Below are positions 46,004 through 53,075 of a stretch of DNA of 64,000 bases, in pieces. Both the position numbers and the translations under genes were made by a program. Location: positions 310,001 through 374,000 of the forward strand of contig NZ_FOXM01000002.1 in assembly GCF_900115715.1 (NCBI RefSeq). Direction: 5' to 3'. How positions within the stretch are numbered: position 1 is the first letter of the stretch; each line of letters starts with the position of its first letter. The notes below the pieces were generated by a model that did not search any database, was not told the DNA's origin, and was given only the letters and a program-made list of their open reading frames with translations. This DNA is from Geopseudomonas sagittaria. GTDB lineage: Bacteria; Pseudomonadota; Gammaproteobacteria; Pseudomonadales; Pseudomonadaceae.

Positions 46004-46030
46004 AAAGTCGGCGCGCCGTTGGTCGATATC
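46004..46030 (+). promoter_or_regulatory. Sigma-28 (FliA) promoter of fliDST
   Basis: TAAAG (46004-46008), 14 bases, GTCGATAT (46023-46030). The -35 and spacing are ideal; the -10 differs from GCCGATAA at two positions, so it may be weaker. It lies 105 bases before the fliD ATG. Confidence 0.65.
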
Positions 46031-46134
46031 CTGGATATCAGCGCCGGGTAGTCCGACTCTCCGGCATCGCTTGAACATGGCGCATCCGCGGCTGCCAACT
46101 GCCGCGGGGCGCCCGAGCTGCAAGAGGGAATCCC

Positions 46135-47541
46135 ATGGCTGCTATTTCATCGCTGGGCGTCGGCTCCGGCCTCGACCTCAGCGGTCTGCTCGACCAGCTG
46201 GAAAAGGCCGAGCGCATGAAGCTGGATCCGATCACCACGCAGAAGAAGACCCAGCAGACCAAGCTGTCATCCTACGGGCGCCTGAAAAGTTCCCTGACCA
46301 GCCTGCAGGCGGCGGTGAAGACTCTCAACGACAGCAAGACCTTCCAGGGCGTCACCAGCAACATCAGCGGCAGCGGTGCAACCGCTGCGGCCAAGAGCGA
46401 TGCGGTTGTCGGCCGCTACGCCATCGAGGTCGGCACCCTGGCCAAGGCGCAGAGCCTGGCGACCACCGGGGTGGCTGATCGCACCGTCGACCTGGGTGAG
46501 GGGCGGCTGACCATCAGCGTCGGCAGCGGCCCGGCGGCGAAGACCACGAACATCGACCTGGCGGCCAATGCCAGCTCGCTAGAAGATGTCCGCGACGCGA
46601 TCAACAAGGCGAACGGCGGGGTCAGCGCAAGCATCGTCAACGATGGCGGCGCTACGCCGCATCGTCTGGTGCTGACTTCCACGGCTACCGGCAAGGCGTC
46701 CGAAATGACTGTCAGTTTCACGCCGGCCGTGGGTGCCGAGGGTGGTCAGCTGGCTGGCCTGCTGGGCTACGATGCCGCGCTCCCTGCCGAAGACAATTCG
46801 ATGACCCAGACCGTGGCCGCCGCCAATGCCACCCTCAAGGTCAACGGCATCGACATCACCAGCCAGTCCAATGTGGTCGAGGGTGCGGTGCAGGGCGTGA
46901 CCCTGTCGCTCAGCGAGCCGAACAGCAGCCAGGTGCTGACCGTAGAGCGCGACAATGCGGCGATCAAGTCAGCAGTCACCGGCTTCGTCACGGCCTACAA
47001 CTCGCTCCAGAGCACCATCTCCAGCCTGACCTCCTACAACGCCGACACCCAGGTGGCCGGCGACCTGCTCGGCGACGCCACCCTGCGCAGCGCGCAAAGC
47101 CAGCTGCGCAACGTACTGACCGGCACGCTGGGTGAGGGCGCGCTGACCCGTCTGGCCGACATCGGCATCGAGTTGGAACTCAAGGGCACCCTCAAGCTCG
47201 ACAGCACCAAGCTGGATAGTCTGGTCAGCGGCAACCTGTCGGCGCTGAGTGGCTTCTTCGGCGGCAGCAGCGCAGAGGGCGGCATGGCCGGCCAGCTGGG
47301 CACGGTGCTGAACAGCATCCTCAAGGATGGCGGCGCCCTGTCCAACGTCACCAAGGGGGTCGAAAGCCGGGTCAAGTCGCTCGGCGAACGCTACACGCGG
47401 GTGGAGGAAAGCATCTCCGCCACCGTCGAGCGCTACCGCAAGCAGTTCACCCAGCTGGACATGATGCTCTCGGAAATGAACGCGACGACCAGCTACCTCA
47501 CCCAGCAGTTCGACGCATTGAACGCCCAGCTCAAGGGCTGA
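46135..47541 (+). CDS. fliD: Flagellar filament cap protein FliD (HAP2)
   Basis: 468 residues. N-terminal SSLGVGSGLDLSGLLDQLE and the terminal helical segment ending FTQLDMMLSEMNATTSYLTQQF (in part) identify FliD. It caps the filament and helps insert flagellin. RBS AGGG AATCCC ahead of the ATG. First gene of fliD-fliS-fliT-fliK2-fhlB. Confidence 0.95.
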   Translation: MAAISSLGVGSGLDLSGLLDQLEKAERMKLDPITTQKKTQQTKLSSYGRLKSSLTSLQAAVKTLNDSKTFQGVTSNISGSGATAAAKSDAVVGRYAIEVGTLAKAQSLATTGVADRTVDLGEGRLTISVGSGPAAKTTNIDLAANASSLEDVRDAINKANGGVSASIVNDGGATPHRLVLTSTATGKASEMTVSFTPAVGAEGGQLAGLLGYDAALPAEDNSMTQTVAAANATLKVNGIDITSQSNVVEGAVQGVTLSLSEPNSSQVLTVERDNAAIKSAVTGFVTAYNSLQSTISSLTSYNADTQVAGDLLGDATLRSAQSQLRNVLTGTLGEGALTRLADIGIELELKGTLKLDSTKLDSLVSGNLSALSGFFGGSSAEGGMAGQLGTVLNSILKDGGALSNVTKGVESRVKSLGERYTRVEESISATVERYRKQFTQLDMMLSEMNATTSYLTQQFDALNAQLKG

Positions 47542-47571
47542 TAACCACCCAATCGCAGAGAGGGGAAGATA

Positions 47572-47976
47572 ATGGTCACCAGTAGCATGCGTGGGGCAGC
47601 AGCCTATGCTCGCGTCGGTGTGGAGAGCAGCGTCATGTCGGCCACCCCGCATCGGCTGATCGGCATGCTGTTCGATGGTGCGCAGGCCTCGATTCGTGCC
47701 GCGCGGCTGCACATGCACAATGGCGACGTGGCGGAGAAGGGCAAGGCCATTTCCCGCGCCATCGACATCGTCAATCAGGGGCTGCTGGCGGCGCTCGACC
47801 ACGAGCGCGGCGGCGAGCTGGCGCAGCGTCTCGAACAGATCTATGACTATGTGGTGCGCCTGCTGCTGCAGGCCAACCTGCACAACGACGAGCAGCGTCT
47901 CGACGAGGCGGCCCGCCTGCTCGAGGACATCGGCTCGGCCTGGCGCGAGATCGGCCAGCAAGTGGACGGGTATTGA
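47572..47976 (+). CDS. fliS: Flagellin export chaperone FliS
   Basis: 134 residues, helical. Contains the typical ATPHRLIGMLFDGAQASIR and AISRAIDIVNQGLLAALD segments. Binds the C-terminus of flagellin and prevents premature polymerisation. RBS AGAGAGGGGA. The stop shares a base with the fliT start. Confidence 0.94.
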   Translation: MVTSSMRGAAAYARVGVESSVMSATPHRLIGMLFDGAQASIRAARLHMHNGDVAEKGKAISRAIDIVNQGLLAALDHERGGELAQRLEQIYDYVVRLLLQANLHNDEQRLDEAARLLEDIGSAWREIGQQVDGY

Positions 47977-48332
47977 TGATGGCCTGCCAAGCGAGCGTCA
48001 TCGAGTGTTACCAGCAGCTGCTCAGGCAGTCGCAGCGGATGCTCGAGTTTGCCCGTCAGGGTGACTGGACCAATCTCGTGCTGGAAAAGTCGCTGTACCT
48101 GGTCGAGCTGGAAAGCGTGACCCAGTGCGAGCGCCGGCTGGGGGTCGAGGGTGGCGACAAGCTGCGCCGTGCCTGCCTGCTCGAGCAGATCCTCGAGCTG
48201 GAGGCGGAGATTCGCGGCTGCCTGCTCGCCCGTCGTGATGAGCTGGGCCGGCTGATCGATGTATCGCGCCGCCAGATCGATCTGGGGCGGGCCTACCGTC
48301 CCGATGGGCCTTTCGATGGAGGCTTCATGTGA
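47976..48332 (+). CDS. fliT: Flagellar export chaperone FliT
   Basis: 118 residues, small helical protein with the FliT-like EKSLYLVELE and LARRDELGRLI segments. In enteric bacteria FliT chaperones FliD and also restrains FlhDC, and both partners are present here. ATG candidates at 47976 and 47979; I use the first, which overlaps the fliS stop (TGATG). Confidence 0.82.
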   Translation: MMACQASVIECYQQLLRQSQRMLEFARQGDWTNLVLEKSLYLVELESVTQCERRLGVEGGDKLRRACLLEQILELEAEIRGCLLARRDELGRLIDVSRRQIDLGRAYRPDGPFDGGFM

Positions 48333-49480
48333 GTGGCATCACGCCTTTACTGGACACCTTGCTGCATCAGGTGCTGGGCAGGCGTGTGGATATTCCCCTG
48401 GCCAAGGACCTGAACCAGCCGGCCGGGCCTGTCGTGCCGGTGCAGGGCATGCAGCCGCTGCGCAGCGACTCGCGGCTGGATCCCCGCGGCTTACCGCAGG
48501 CGCAAGAAGCCGGGCGCGCCCAGCAGGCGTCGGCGGCGCAAGCCTCGCAGCCGCGCAGCGGGCTGGCGGGTACGCCAGCCATGGCGGCGCCGGTCGACGC
48601 CGCATCGAGCTCGACCATTACTTCGTTCAGTAGCGCCGCGCGGGCGATTGCCGATCTGCTGCAGCGCTTTCCGGCGCCGGCCTCGGCGATTGGGCCGGCG
48701 ACGCCACTGCTGGCTGGAGCGCCGGGCGAGGCGCCGGCCGCGGCGCTGATCGCCGCGCGCCTGCAGCAGAGCATCCAGCACAGTGGCTTGTTCTACGAGT
48801 CCCATGTCGCGCGCTGGTTTCGTGGCGAGTTGCCGCTGGAGGCGCTGCGCCACGAACCGCAGATGCGCGTGCCGCTGCAGGCTGCACCGCGCGGCAGCGA
48901 ACCGCCTGTTCCGGCTCCTTTGCCTGCCGGTTCGCCAACGTCTCCGGTTGGCCAGCAGAGCGCCAGTGCTCCGGCACTGCCGCCGGGTGAGGCGGCGAGG
49001 GCGGCTGTGCCCGCCGGCAATGGCGACGAGATGCCGGGTGCCGAGGCGCTCGAGGGGGGGCAGGAATCCGTGGCCAGCGTGCTGCGTCAGCAGCTGGAAC
49101 TGCTGGCGGTCCCGCAGTTGCGCTGGGAAGGCAATGTCTGGGCTGGCGTGTTCATGGGGCTGGTCATCGAGGCGCCCGCGCTGGCGGAGCCCGAGCTGGA
49201 CGAGGAGGGTGAGACTGCCGAACGCGAGGCGGCGACCGGCGGCGAGTGGAAGGTGCGTCTGGGGCTGCAGCTGGCGGGGCATGGCGCCTTGGAGGCGGCC
49301 ATCAGCCTGCAGGGCGAGCGTCTGGCGCTGACCCTGCAGACCGACTCCGCCAGTCTGCGCGGCTATTTCGAGGGCAGCCATGGCGAGCTGGAGGCAAGCC
49401 TGCTGGCGTGTGGCTTCAGCAGTGTGCGCCTGCAATTGCTCGATGCTGTCGTGAAGGAGGCGGAAGATGGCCGAGGATAG
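48329..49480 (+). CDS. Second FliK-like hook-length/switch protein
   Basis: 383 residues. The first 220 residues are low-complexity, rich in Ala, Gln and Pro. The last 120 form a FliK-type C-terminal domain (WKVRLGLQLAGHGALEAAISL, then SLRGYFEGSHGELEASLLACGFSS). The start is GTG overlapping the fliT stop as GTGA, with GGAGG ahead. Overlaps the following FlhB-like gene by 14 bases. As FliK acts on the FlhB C-terminal domain, adjacency to an FlhB-C paralogue is suggestive. It may be a regulator of specificity switching rather than a duplicate of fliK at 38762. Confidence 0.75.
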   Translation: MSGITPLLDTLLHQVLGRRVDIPLAKDLNQPAGPVVPVQGMQPLRSDSRLDPRGLPQAQEAGRAQQASAAQASQPRSGLAGTPAMAAPVDAASSSTITSFSSAARAIADLLQRFPAPASAIGPATPLLAGAPGEAPAAALIAARLQQSIQHSGLFYESHVARWFRGELPLEALRHEPQMRVPLQAAPRGSEPPVPAPLPAGSPTSPVGQQSASAPALPPGEAARAAVPAGNGDEMPGAEALEGGQESVASVLRQQLELLAVPQLRWEGNVWAGVFMGLVIEAPALAEPELDEEGETAEREAATGGEWKVRLGLQLAGHGALEAAISLQGERLALTLQTDSASLRGYFEGSHGELEASLLACGFSSVRLQLLDAVVKEAEDGRG

Positions 49481-49739
49481 GCGCAATCGCCGTCAGGCTC
49501 TGGCGCTGGCCTACGGCGAGGGCGATGGCGCGCCGCGACTGGTGGCCAAGGGCTATGGCGAGGTGGCCGAGCGGATCATCGCCGAGGCGCAGCGCCACGG
49601 TGTGCATATCCATGACTCGCCGGAGCTGGTCGGTTTGCTGATGCAGCTCGACCTCGATGCGCAGATACCGCCGCAGCTGTATCAGGTGGTGGCCGAGCTG
49701 CTGGCCTGGGCGGTGCGCCTGGAATCAGTCAAAGAGTGA
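49467..49739 (+). CDS. FlhB C-terminal-domain paralogue (FhlB-like)
   Basis: 90 residues matching only the cytoplasmic autocleaving domain of FlhB/YscU: AALxYGEGDGAPRLVAKG, AERIIAEAQRHGVHIHDSPELVGLL and the terminal QLYQVVAELLAWA. The NPTH cleavage motif found in true FlhB is absent; the corresponding site is not present in this short form. Stand-alone domains like this are known in many Proteobacteria next to fliK. It has no membrane part and so cannot be the export gate component itself. Confidence 0.85.
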   Translation: MAEDRRNRRQALALAYGEGDGAPRLVAKGYGEVAERIIAEAQRHGVHIHDSPELVGLLMQLDLDAQIPPQLYQVVAELLAWAVRLESVKE

Positions 49740-49749
49740 CGTCATTTTT

Positions 49750-49763
49750 TTGATATACATCAA
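49750..49763 (+). promoter_or_regulatory. FNR/ANR/CydR-type box
   Basis: TTGATATACATCAA is a perfect TTGAT-N4-ATCAA palindrome, the consensus of oxygen-sensing FNR-family regulators (ANR in Pseudomonas, CydR in Azotobacter). It lies 11 bases after the stop of the FhlB-like gene and 343 bases upstream of the flhD ATG. CydR repression of flhDC has been reported in Azotobacter, from memory. Confidence 0.75.
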
Positions 49764-50017
49764 GGCTTTGGTCAGTTGCGTAAATCCATATGTTTTGTAC
49801 AGGTTTTTTGGCATGAGGTTTTGACGCCAAAGAGTCATTTTTTCATGGAAGATCAGCGGTTTTTTGCGAGAGAGTCTTGATTGCGCCTTTCTTGAAGCGT
49901 TTTTTGTGCTACCTAGTTCACAATATTGGATGGTAATCTTCTCTCGGCGGCGAAACTTTAGCGTCACGAGGTTGTCGCCATGCCCGCAAGAGACACACCA
50001 AGAATAAGCATCGCAAT

Positions 50018-50034
50018 CAGCGCTGAAAGCGCTG
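50018..50034. repeat. Perfect inverted repeat in the flhDC leader
   Basis: CAGCGCT (50018-50024), GAA, AGCGCTG (50028-50034): seven-base perfect arms, about 70 bases before the flhD start. It could be a hairpin in the transcript or a protein-binding site. Confidence 0.6.
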
Positions 50035-50105
50035 TGACAGATGTGTACAACCAAGTCGCTAGGCGGCGTGCAGCCTAGATCTCGCTTGATCTGCAAGGAA
50101 CATCC

Positions 50106-50429
50106 ATGAGTGTCGATAGTCTGCTGGACGATATCCAGGAGCTGAATCTCTCCTACCTGCTGCTCGCACAGAAGCTGCTGAGGGAGGATCCGGTGACGGC
50201 AATGTTTCGCCTGAAGCTCAGCCCGCAAACGGCTGATCTGGTTGCTGAGTTGTCGCCCAAGCAGCTCGTGCAGCTGTCGCGTACCCGTCAGTTGTTGTGT
50301 CGCATGGTGCTGGATGACGCCGAGCAGTTGGCGCGTCTGACCCAAGGGCAGCGCGAGCAGGGGTTGGGGCAGATCCATGCCGCTCTGCTGATGTCTGCGG
50401 TGGCTCCTGTTGGTGTTTCGGCGGGTTGA
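50106..50429 (+). CDS. flhD: Flagellar master activator subunit FlhD
   Basis: 107 residues. Contains the FlhD signature IQELNLSYLLLAQKLLREDP and VAELSPKQLVQLSRTRQLLCR. FlhD with FlhC forms the FlhD4C2 activator of class II flagellar genes. ATG follows AAGGAA. Presence of flhDC, rather than fleQ/fleSR, sets this cluster apart from the typical Pseudomonas system. Confidence 0.95.
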   Translation: MSVDSLLDDIQELNLSYLLLAQKLLREDPVTAMFRLKLSPQTADLVAELSPKQLVQLSRTRQLLCRMVLDDAEQLARLTQGQREQGLGQIHAALLMSAVAPVGVSAG

Positions 50430-50440
50430 GCGGGCTTGTG

Positions 50441-51040
50441 ATGACAGAGAAGAGTCTGCTCAACGAAATGCTGCAAGTGCAGCTGGCGATCGATCTGATC
50501 GAGCTGGGCGCGCGGTTGCAGGTTCTCGAAACGGAAACCGATCTCAGTCGCGGTCGGCTCATCCGCCTGTACAAGGAAGTGCGCGGCGTATCGCCGCCGA
50601 AGGGAATGCTGCCGTTTTCCACCGACTGGTTCATTACCTGGTTGCCGAACATCCACTCCTCGCTGTTCTACAACATCTACGAGAACCTGGTGGTGAGCCA
50701 TGGCTGCGAGCGCATGGAGGCCTTCGTCAAGGCCTATCGCCTGTATCTCGAGCAAATTGGCCTGAGCGACGAGGACGAGCTGGTGCTGGGGCTGACGCGC
50801 GCCTGGACCCTGGTGCGCTTCTTCGAGAGCGAGATGCTCGAGCTGGTGCGCTGCACCTGCTGCAGCGGTCGCTTCGTTGCCCACGCCCATGCCCCCAAGC
50901 GGGGCTATGTCTGTGGCATCTGTCAGCCGCCCTCGCGCGCCGGCAAGACCCGCAAGCAGCGCGAGGCCAGCCTGGAGGTTGGCCCGAGCGTGGCCGATGC
51001 CTCCTTCGAGGCGGGCCCCATGGCGGTCGGGCAGCGCTGA
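50441..51040 (+). CDS. flhC: Flagellar master activator subunit FlhC
   Basis: 199 residues. Conserved SRGRLIRLYKEVRGVSPPKGMLPFSTDWF (in part) and a zinc-binding site of four cysteines in RCTCCSGRFV and YVCGICQPP. FlhC makes the main DNA contacts in FlhD4C2. ATG at 50441 used; GTG at 50438 and TTG at 50426 are in frame. The last 35 residues are a basic-to-acidic tail. Confidence 0.95.
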   Translation: MTEKSLLNEMLQVQLAIDLIELGARLQVLETETDLSRGRLIRLYKEVRGVSPPKGMLPFSTDWFITWLPNIHSSLFYNIYENLVVSHGCERMEAFVKAYRLYLEQIGLSDEDELVLGLTRAWTLVRFFESEMLELVRCTCCSGRFVAHAHAPKRGYVCGICQPPSRAGKTRKQREASLEVGPSVADASFEAGPMAVGQR

Positions 51041-51051
51041 TCGCCTTTCCG

Positions 51052-51070
51052 GGGCACCCTTGTGGTGCCC
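51052..51070 (+). terminator. Weak terminator-like hairpin after flhC
   Basis: GGGCACC (51052-51058), CTTGT, GGTGCCC (51064-51070) form a seven-pair stem 11 bases after the flhC stop. The following tail, TGGAGCCTTTCC, is only partly T-rich, so termination may be incomplete. Confidence 0.4.
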
Positions 51071-51155
51071 TGGAGCCTTTCCTGCAGCGCACCGGCGCAA
51101 TCCTCCCAGCCGCACTGATCACCACGGCTTTCTGTCTGCCACAACACGAAAAGCC

Positions 51156-51182
51156 TCAAGTTCCACCAGGGCTTGCCGATAG
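51156..51182 (+). promoter_or_regulatory. Sigma-28 (FliA) promoter of motAB-cheAW
   Basis: TCAAG (51156-51160), 14 bases, GCCGATAG (51175-51182), 42 bases upstream of the motA start. Confidence 0.85.
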
Positions 51183-51223
51183 CACTCAGGTCATCTCCTG
51201 ATTTGACCCAAGGAAGTGTTGTT

Positions 51224-52111
51224 GTGCTGATCGTGATCGGATTCGCCGTGGTGCTCCTCTCCGTGTTCGGCGGCTACATGCTGTCCGGCGGCAGCCTTGG
51301 CCCCCTGTACCAGCCCACCGAGGTGTTGATCATCTGCGGCGCGGCGCTGGGCGCCTTCCTCGCCGCCAACCACGGCAAGGCGATCAGGGGCACCTTCAAG
51401 ACCGCCTCCACCCTCAAGCGCAGCCTCAAGTACGACAAGGCGATGTACATGGAGGTGCTGGCCCTGCAGTACAAGCTGCTGGCCAAGGCGCGCCGCGACG
51501 GCATGCTGGCCATCGAGCGGGATATCGACAGTCCGGGCGAAAGCGCGGTGTTCGGCGAGCACCCGCAGCTGCTCGACGATCCGATGATCATGAATTTTCT
51601 CACCGACTACCTGCGCCTGATGATCAGCGGCAACATGAGCGCCCACGAACTCGACGAGCTGATGCTGCACGAGATCGAGTCGTTCGAGCATGAGGCGCAC
51701 ATGCCGGCCGATGCCCTGACCAAGGTCAGCGATGGCCTGCCGGCCTTCGGCATCGTCGCCGCAGTGATGGGCGTGGTGAAGACCTTGAGCATGGCCGCCG
51801 ACGCGCCGCCCGATCAGATGGGCATGATGATCGCCCATGCGCTGGTTGGCACCTTCCTTGGCATCCTGCTGGCCTACGGCTTCGTCGCGCCGCTGGCCAG
51901 TCGCATCGGTCGTCAGGTGGCCGAGGCGGTGAAGATGCTGCAGTGCCTGCGCGTGACCCTGCTGGCCAGCGTCAACGGTTATGCGCCGCAGATCGCCGTG
52001 GAGTTCGGCCGCAAGGCGCTGGATACCGTCGAGCGCCCCACGGCTGTCGAGCTTGAAGAGCACGTGCGCAACCAGAAGCCGGCGGCGGCCACCAATACGG
52101 AGGCCGCATGA
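51224..52111 (+). CDS. motA: Flagellar stator protein MotA
   Basis: 295 residues, the length of the enteric protein. Four membrane helices, a long cytoplasmic loop with charged KARRDGMLAIERD (rotor contact region), and the conserved proline in LPAFGIVAAVMGVVKTL. The start is GTG at 51224 with AGGAAG seven bases upstream; earlier in-frame codons lie too near the FliA -10. Proton-type stator by similarity. Four-base ATGA overlap with motB. Confidence 0.94.
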   Translation: MLIVIGFAVVLLSVFGGYMLSGGSLGPLYQPTEVLIICGAALGAFLAANHGKAIRGTFKTASTLKRSLKYDKAMYMEVLALQYKLLAKARRDGMLAIERDIDSPGESAVFGEHPQLLDDPMIMNFLTDYLRLMISGNMSAHELDELMLHEIESFEHEAHMPADALTKVSDGLPAFGIVAAVMGVVKTLSMAADAPPDQMGMMIAHALVGTFLGILLAYGFVAPLASRIGRQVAEAVKMLQCLRVTLLASVNGYAPQIAVEFGRKALDTVERPTAVELEEHVRNQKPAAATNTEAA

Positions 52112-53067
52112 GCGGCGACCGTCCGATCATCATCATTCGCCGCAAGAAAGCGGCGCATGGCCACCATGGTGGCGCCTGGAAGATCGCCTTTGCCGACTTC
52201 ATGACCGCGATGATGGCGTTCTTCCTGGTCATGTGGATTCTCGCCTCGTCGAGCAAGGAAACCCGCGTGGCGATCGGCGAGTACTTCAGCACGCCGCTGC
52301 TGGTGGCGATGGCCGGCGGCGACAAGTCGAGTGCCAGCGACAGCGCGATCCCCGGCGGCGGCGATGATCCCAGCCATGTCGAGGGGGCGCGGGCGCGCAT
52401 CGACGTGCGCGAAAGAACCCGTCCCAGTGACGAGCAGGCGCGCCTGCAGAACCTGCAGAAGCGCATCGAGGCGGCCATCGAGGCCGATCCGGTGCTGCGC
52501 GAGCTGCGCGCGCAGATCCGCATGGACCTGACTCCCGAGGGGCTGCGCATCCAGCTGGTGGATACCGAGCAGCGGCCGATGTTCGAGGTCGGCAGCGCGC
52601 GGGTCGCCCCCTACATGCGCAGCCTGCTGCAGACCATCGCGCCGCTGCTCAACGAACTGCCCAACAGCATCCAGATCGTCGGCCACACCGACAGCCGTCC
52701 CTATCCCGGCGGCGAGGCCGGCTACGGCAACTGGGAGTTGTCCAGCGAGCGCGCCAACGCCTCGCGCCGCGAGCTGGTCACCGCCGGCCTGGCGCTGGAC
52801 AAGCTGCTGCGCGTGGCCGGCATGGCCGATCGCATCCCGTTCGACGACAGCGATCCGCACGATCCGATGAACCGGCGCATCGCCGTCATCGTCCTCGACC
52901 AGCGCACGGCCGCGGCGATCATGCAGCAGAGCTCCTTTGCCCTCGACCCCGAAGGCGCCGCCGAAGCCGAACCTGTGGTGGCCGAGCCTGCTACAGCCGT
53001 CCCAGCCGGCAGTGCCGTGCCCGTGTCGCCCCAACCCGCTATCGAAACCACCCTGAACCCTGAGTGA
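52108..53067 (+). CDS. motB: Flagellar stator protein MotB
   Basis: 319 residues. Single membrane helix (about 25-48) with the essential aspartate in FADFMTAMMAFFLVMW (Asp30), a plug/linker rich in Gly and Ser, then an OmpA-like peptidoglycan-binding domain with IVGHTDSRPY and NWELSSERANASRREL. Forms the ion channel with MotA. The ending is an Ala/Pro-rich tail. Confidence 0.95.
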   Translation: MSGDRPIIIIRRKKAAHGHHGGAWKIAFADFMTAMMAFFLVMWILASSSKETRVAIGEYFSTPLLVAMAGGDKSSASDSAIPGGGDDPSHVEGARARIDVRERTRPSDEQARLQNLQKRIEAAIEADPVLRELRAQIRMDLTPEGLRIQLVDTEQRPMFEVGSARVAPYMRSLLQTIAPLLNELPNSIQIVGHTDSRPYPGGEAGYGNWELSSERANASRRELVTAGLALDKLLRVAGMADRIPFDDSDPHDPMNRRIAVIVLDQRTAAAIMQQSSFALDPEGAAEAEPVVAEPATAVPAGSAVPVSPQPAIETTLNPE

Positions 53068-53075
53068 GTGCCCGC

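Larger units (their letters stand above)
49740..50105 (+). promoter_or_regulatory. AT-rich flhDC promoter and leader region
   Basis: 366 bases with no gene, visibly more AT-rich than its surroundings (49741-49960 especially), as expected of a heavily regulated promoter. Contents: a FNR/ANR-type box (49750-49763), an inverted repeat CAGCGCT-GAA-AGCGCTG (50018-50034), CTAGGC-N8-GCCTAG (50059-50078) and AGATC-N6-GATCT (50077-50092) just ahead of the ribosome-binding site AAGGAA (50095-50100). Confidence 0.7.

Noticed and set aside
49467-49739. Truncated flhB pseudogene
   Set aside because: The frame is intact, has a ribosome-binding site, overlaps its neighbour as a coupled gene, and stand-alone FlhB-C proteins are a known family.
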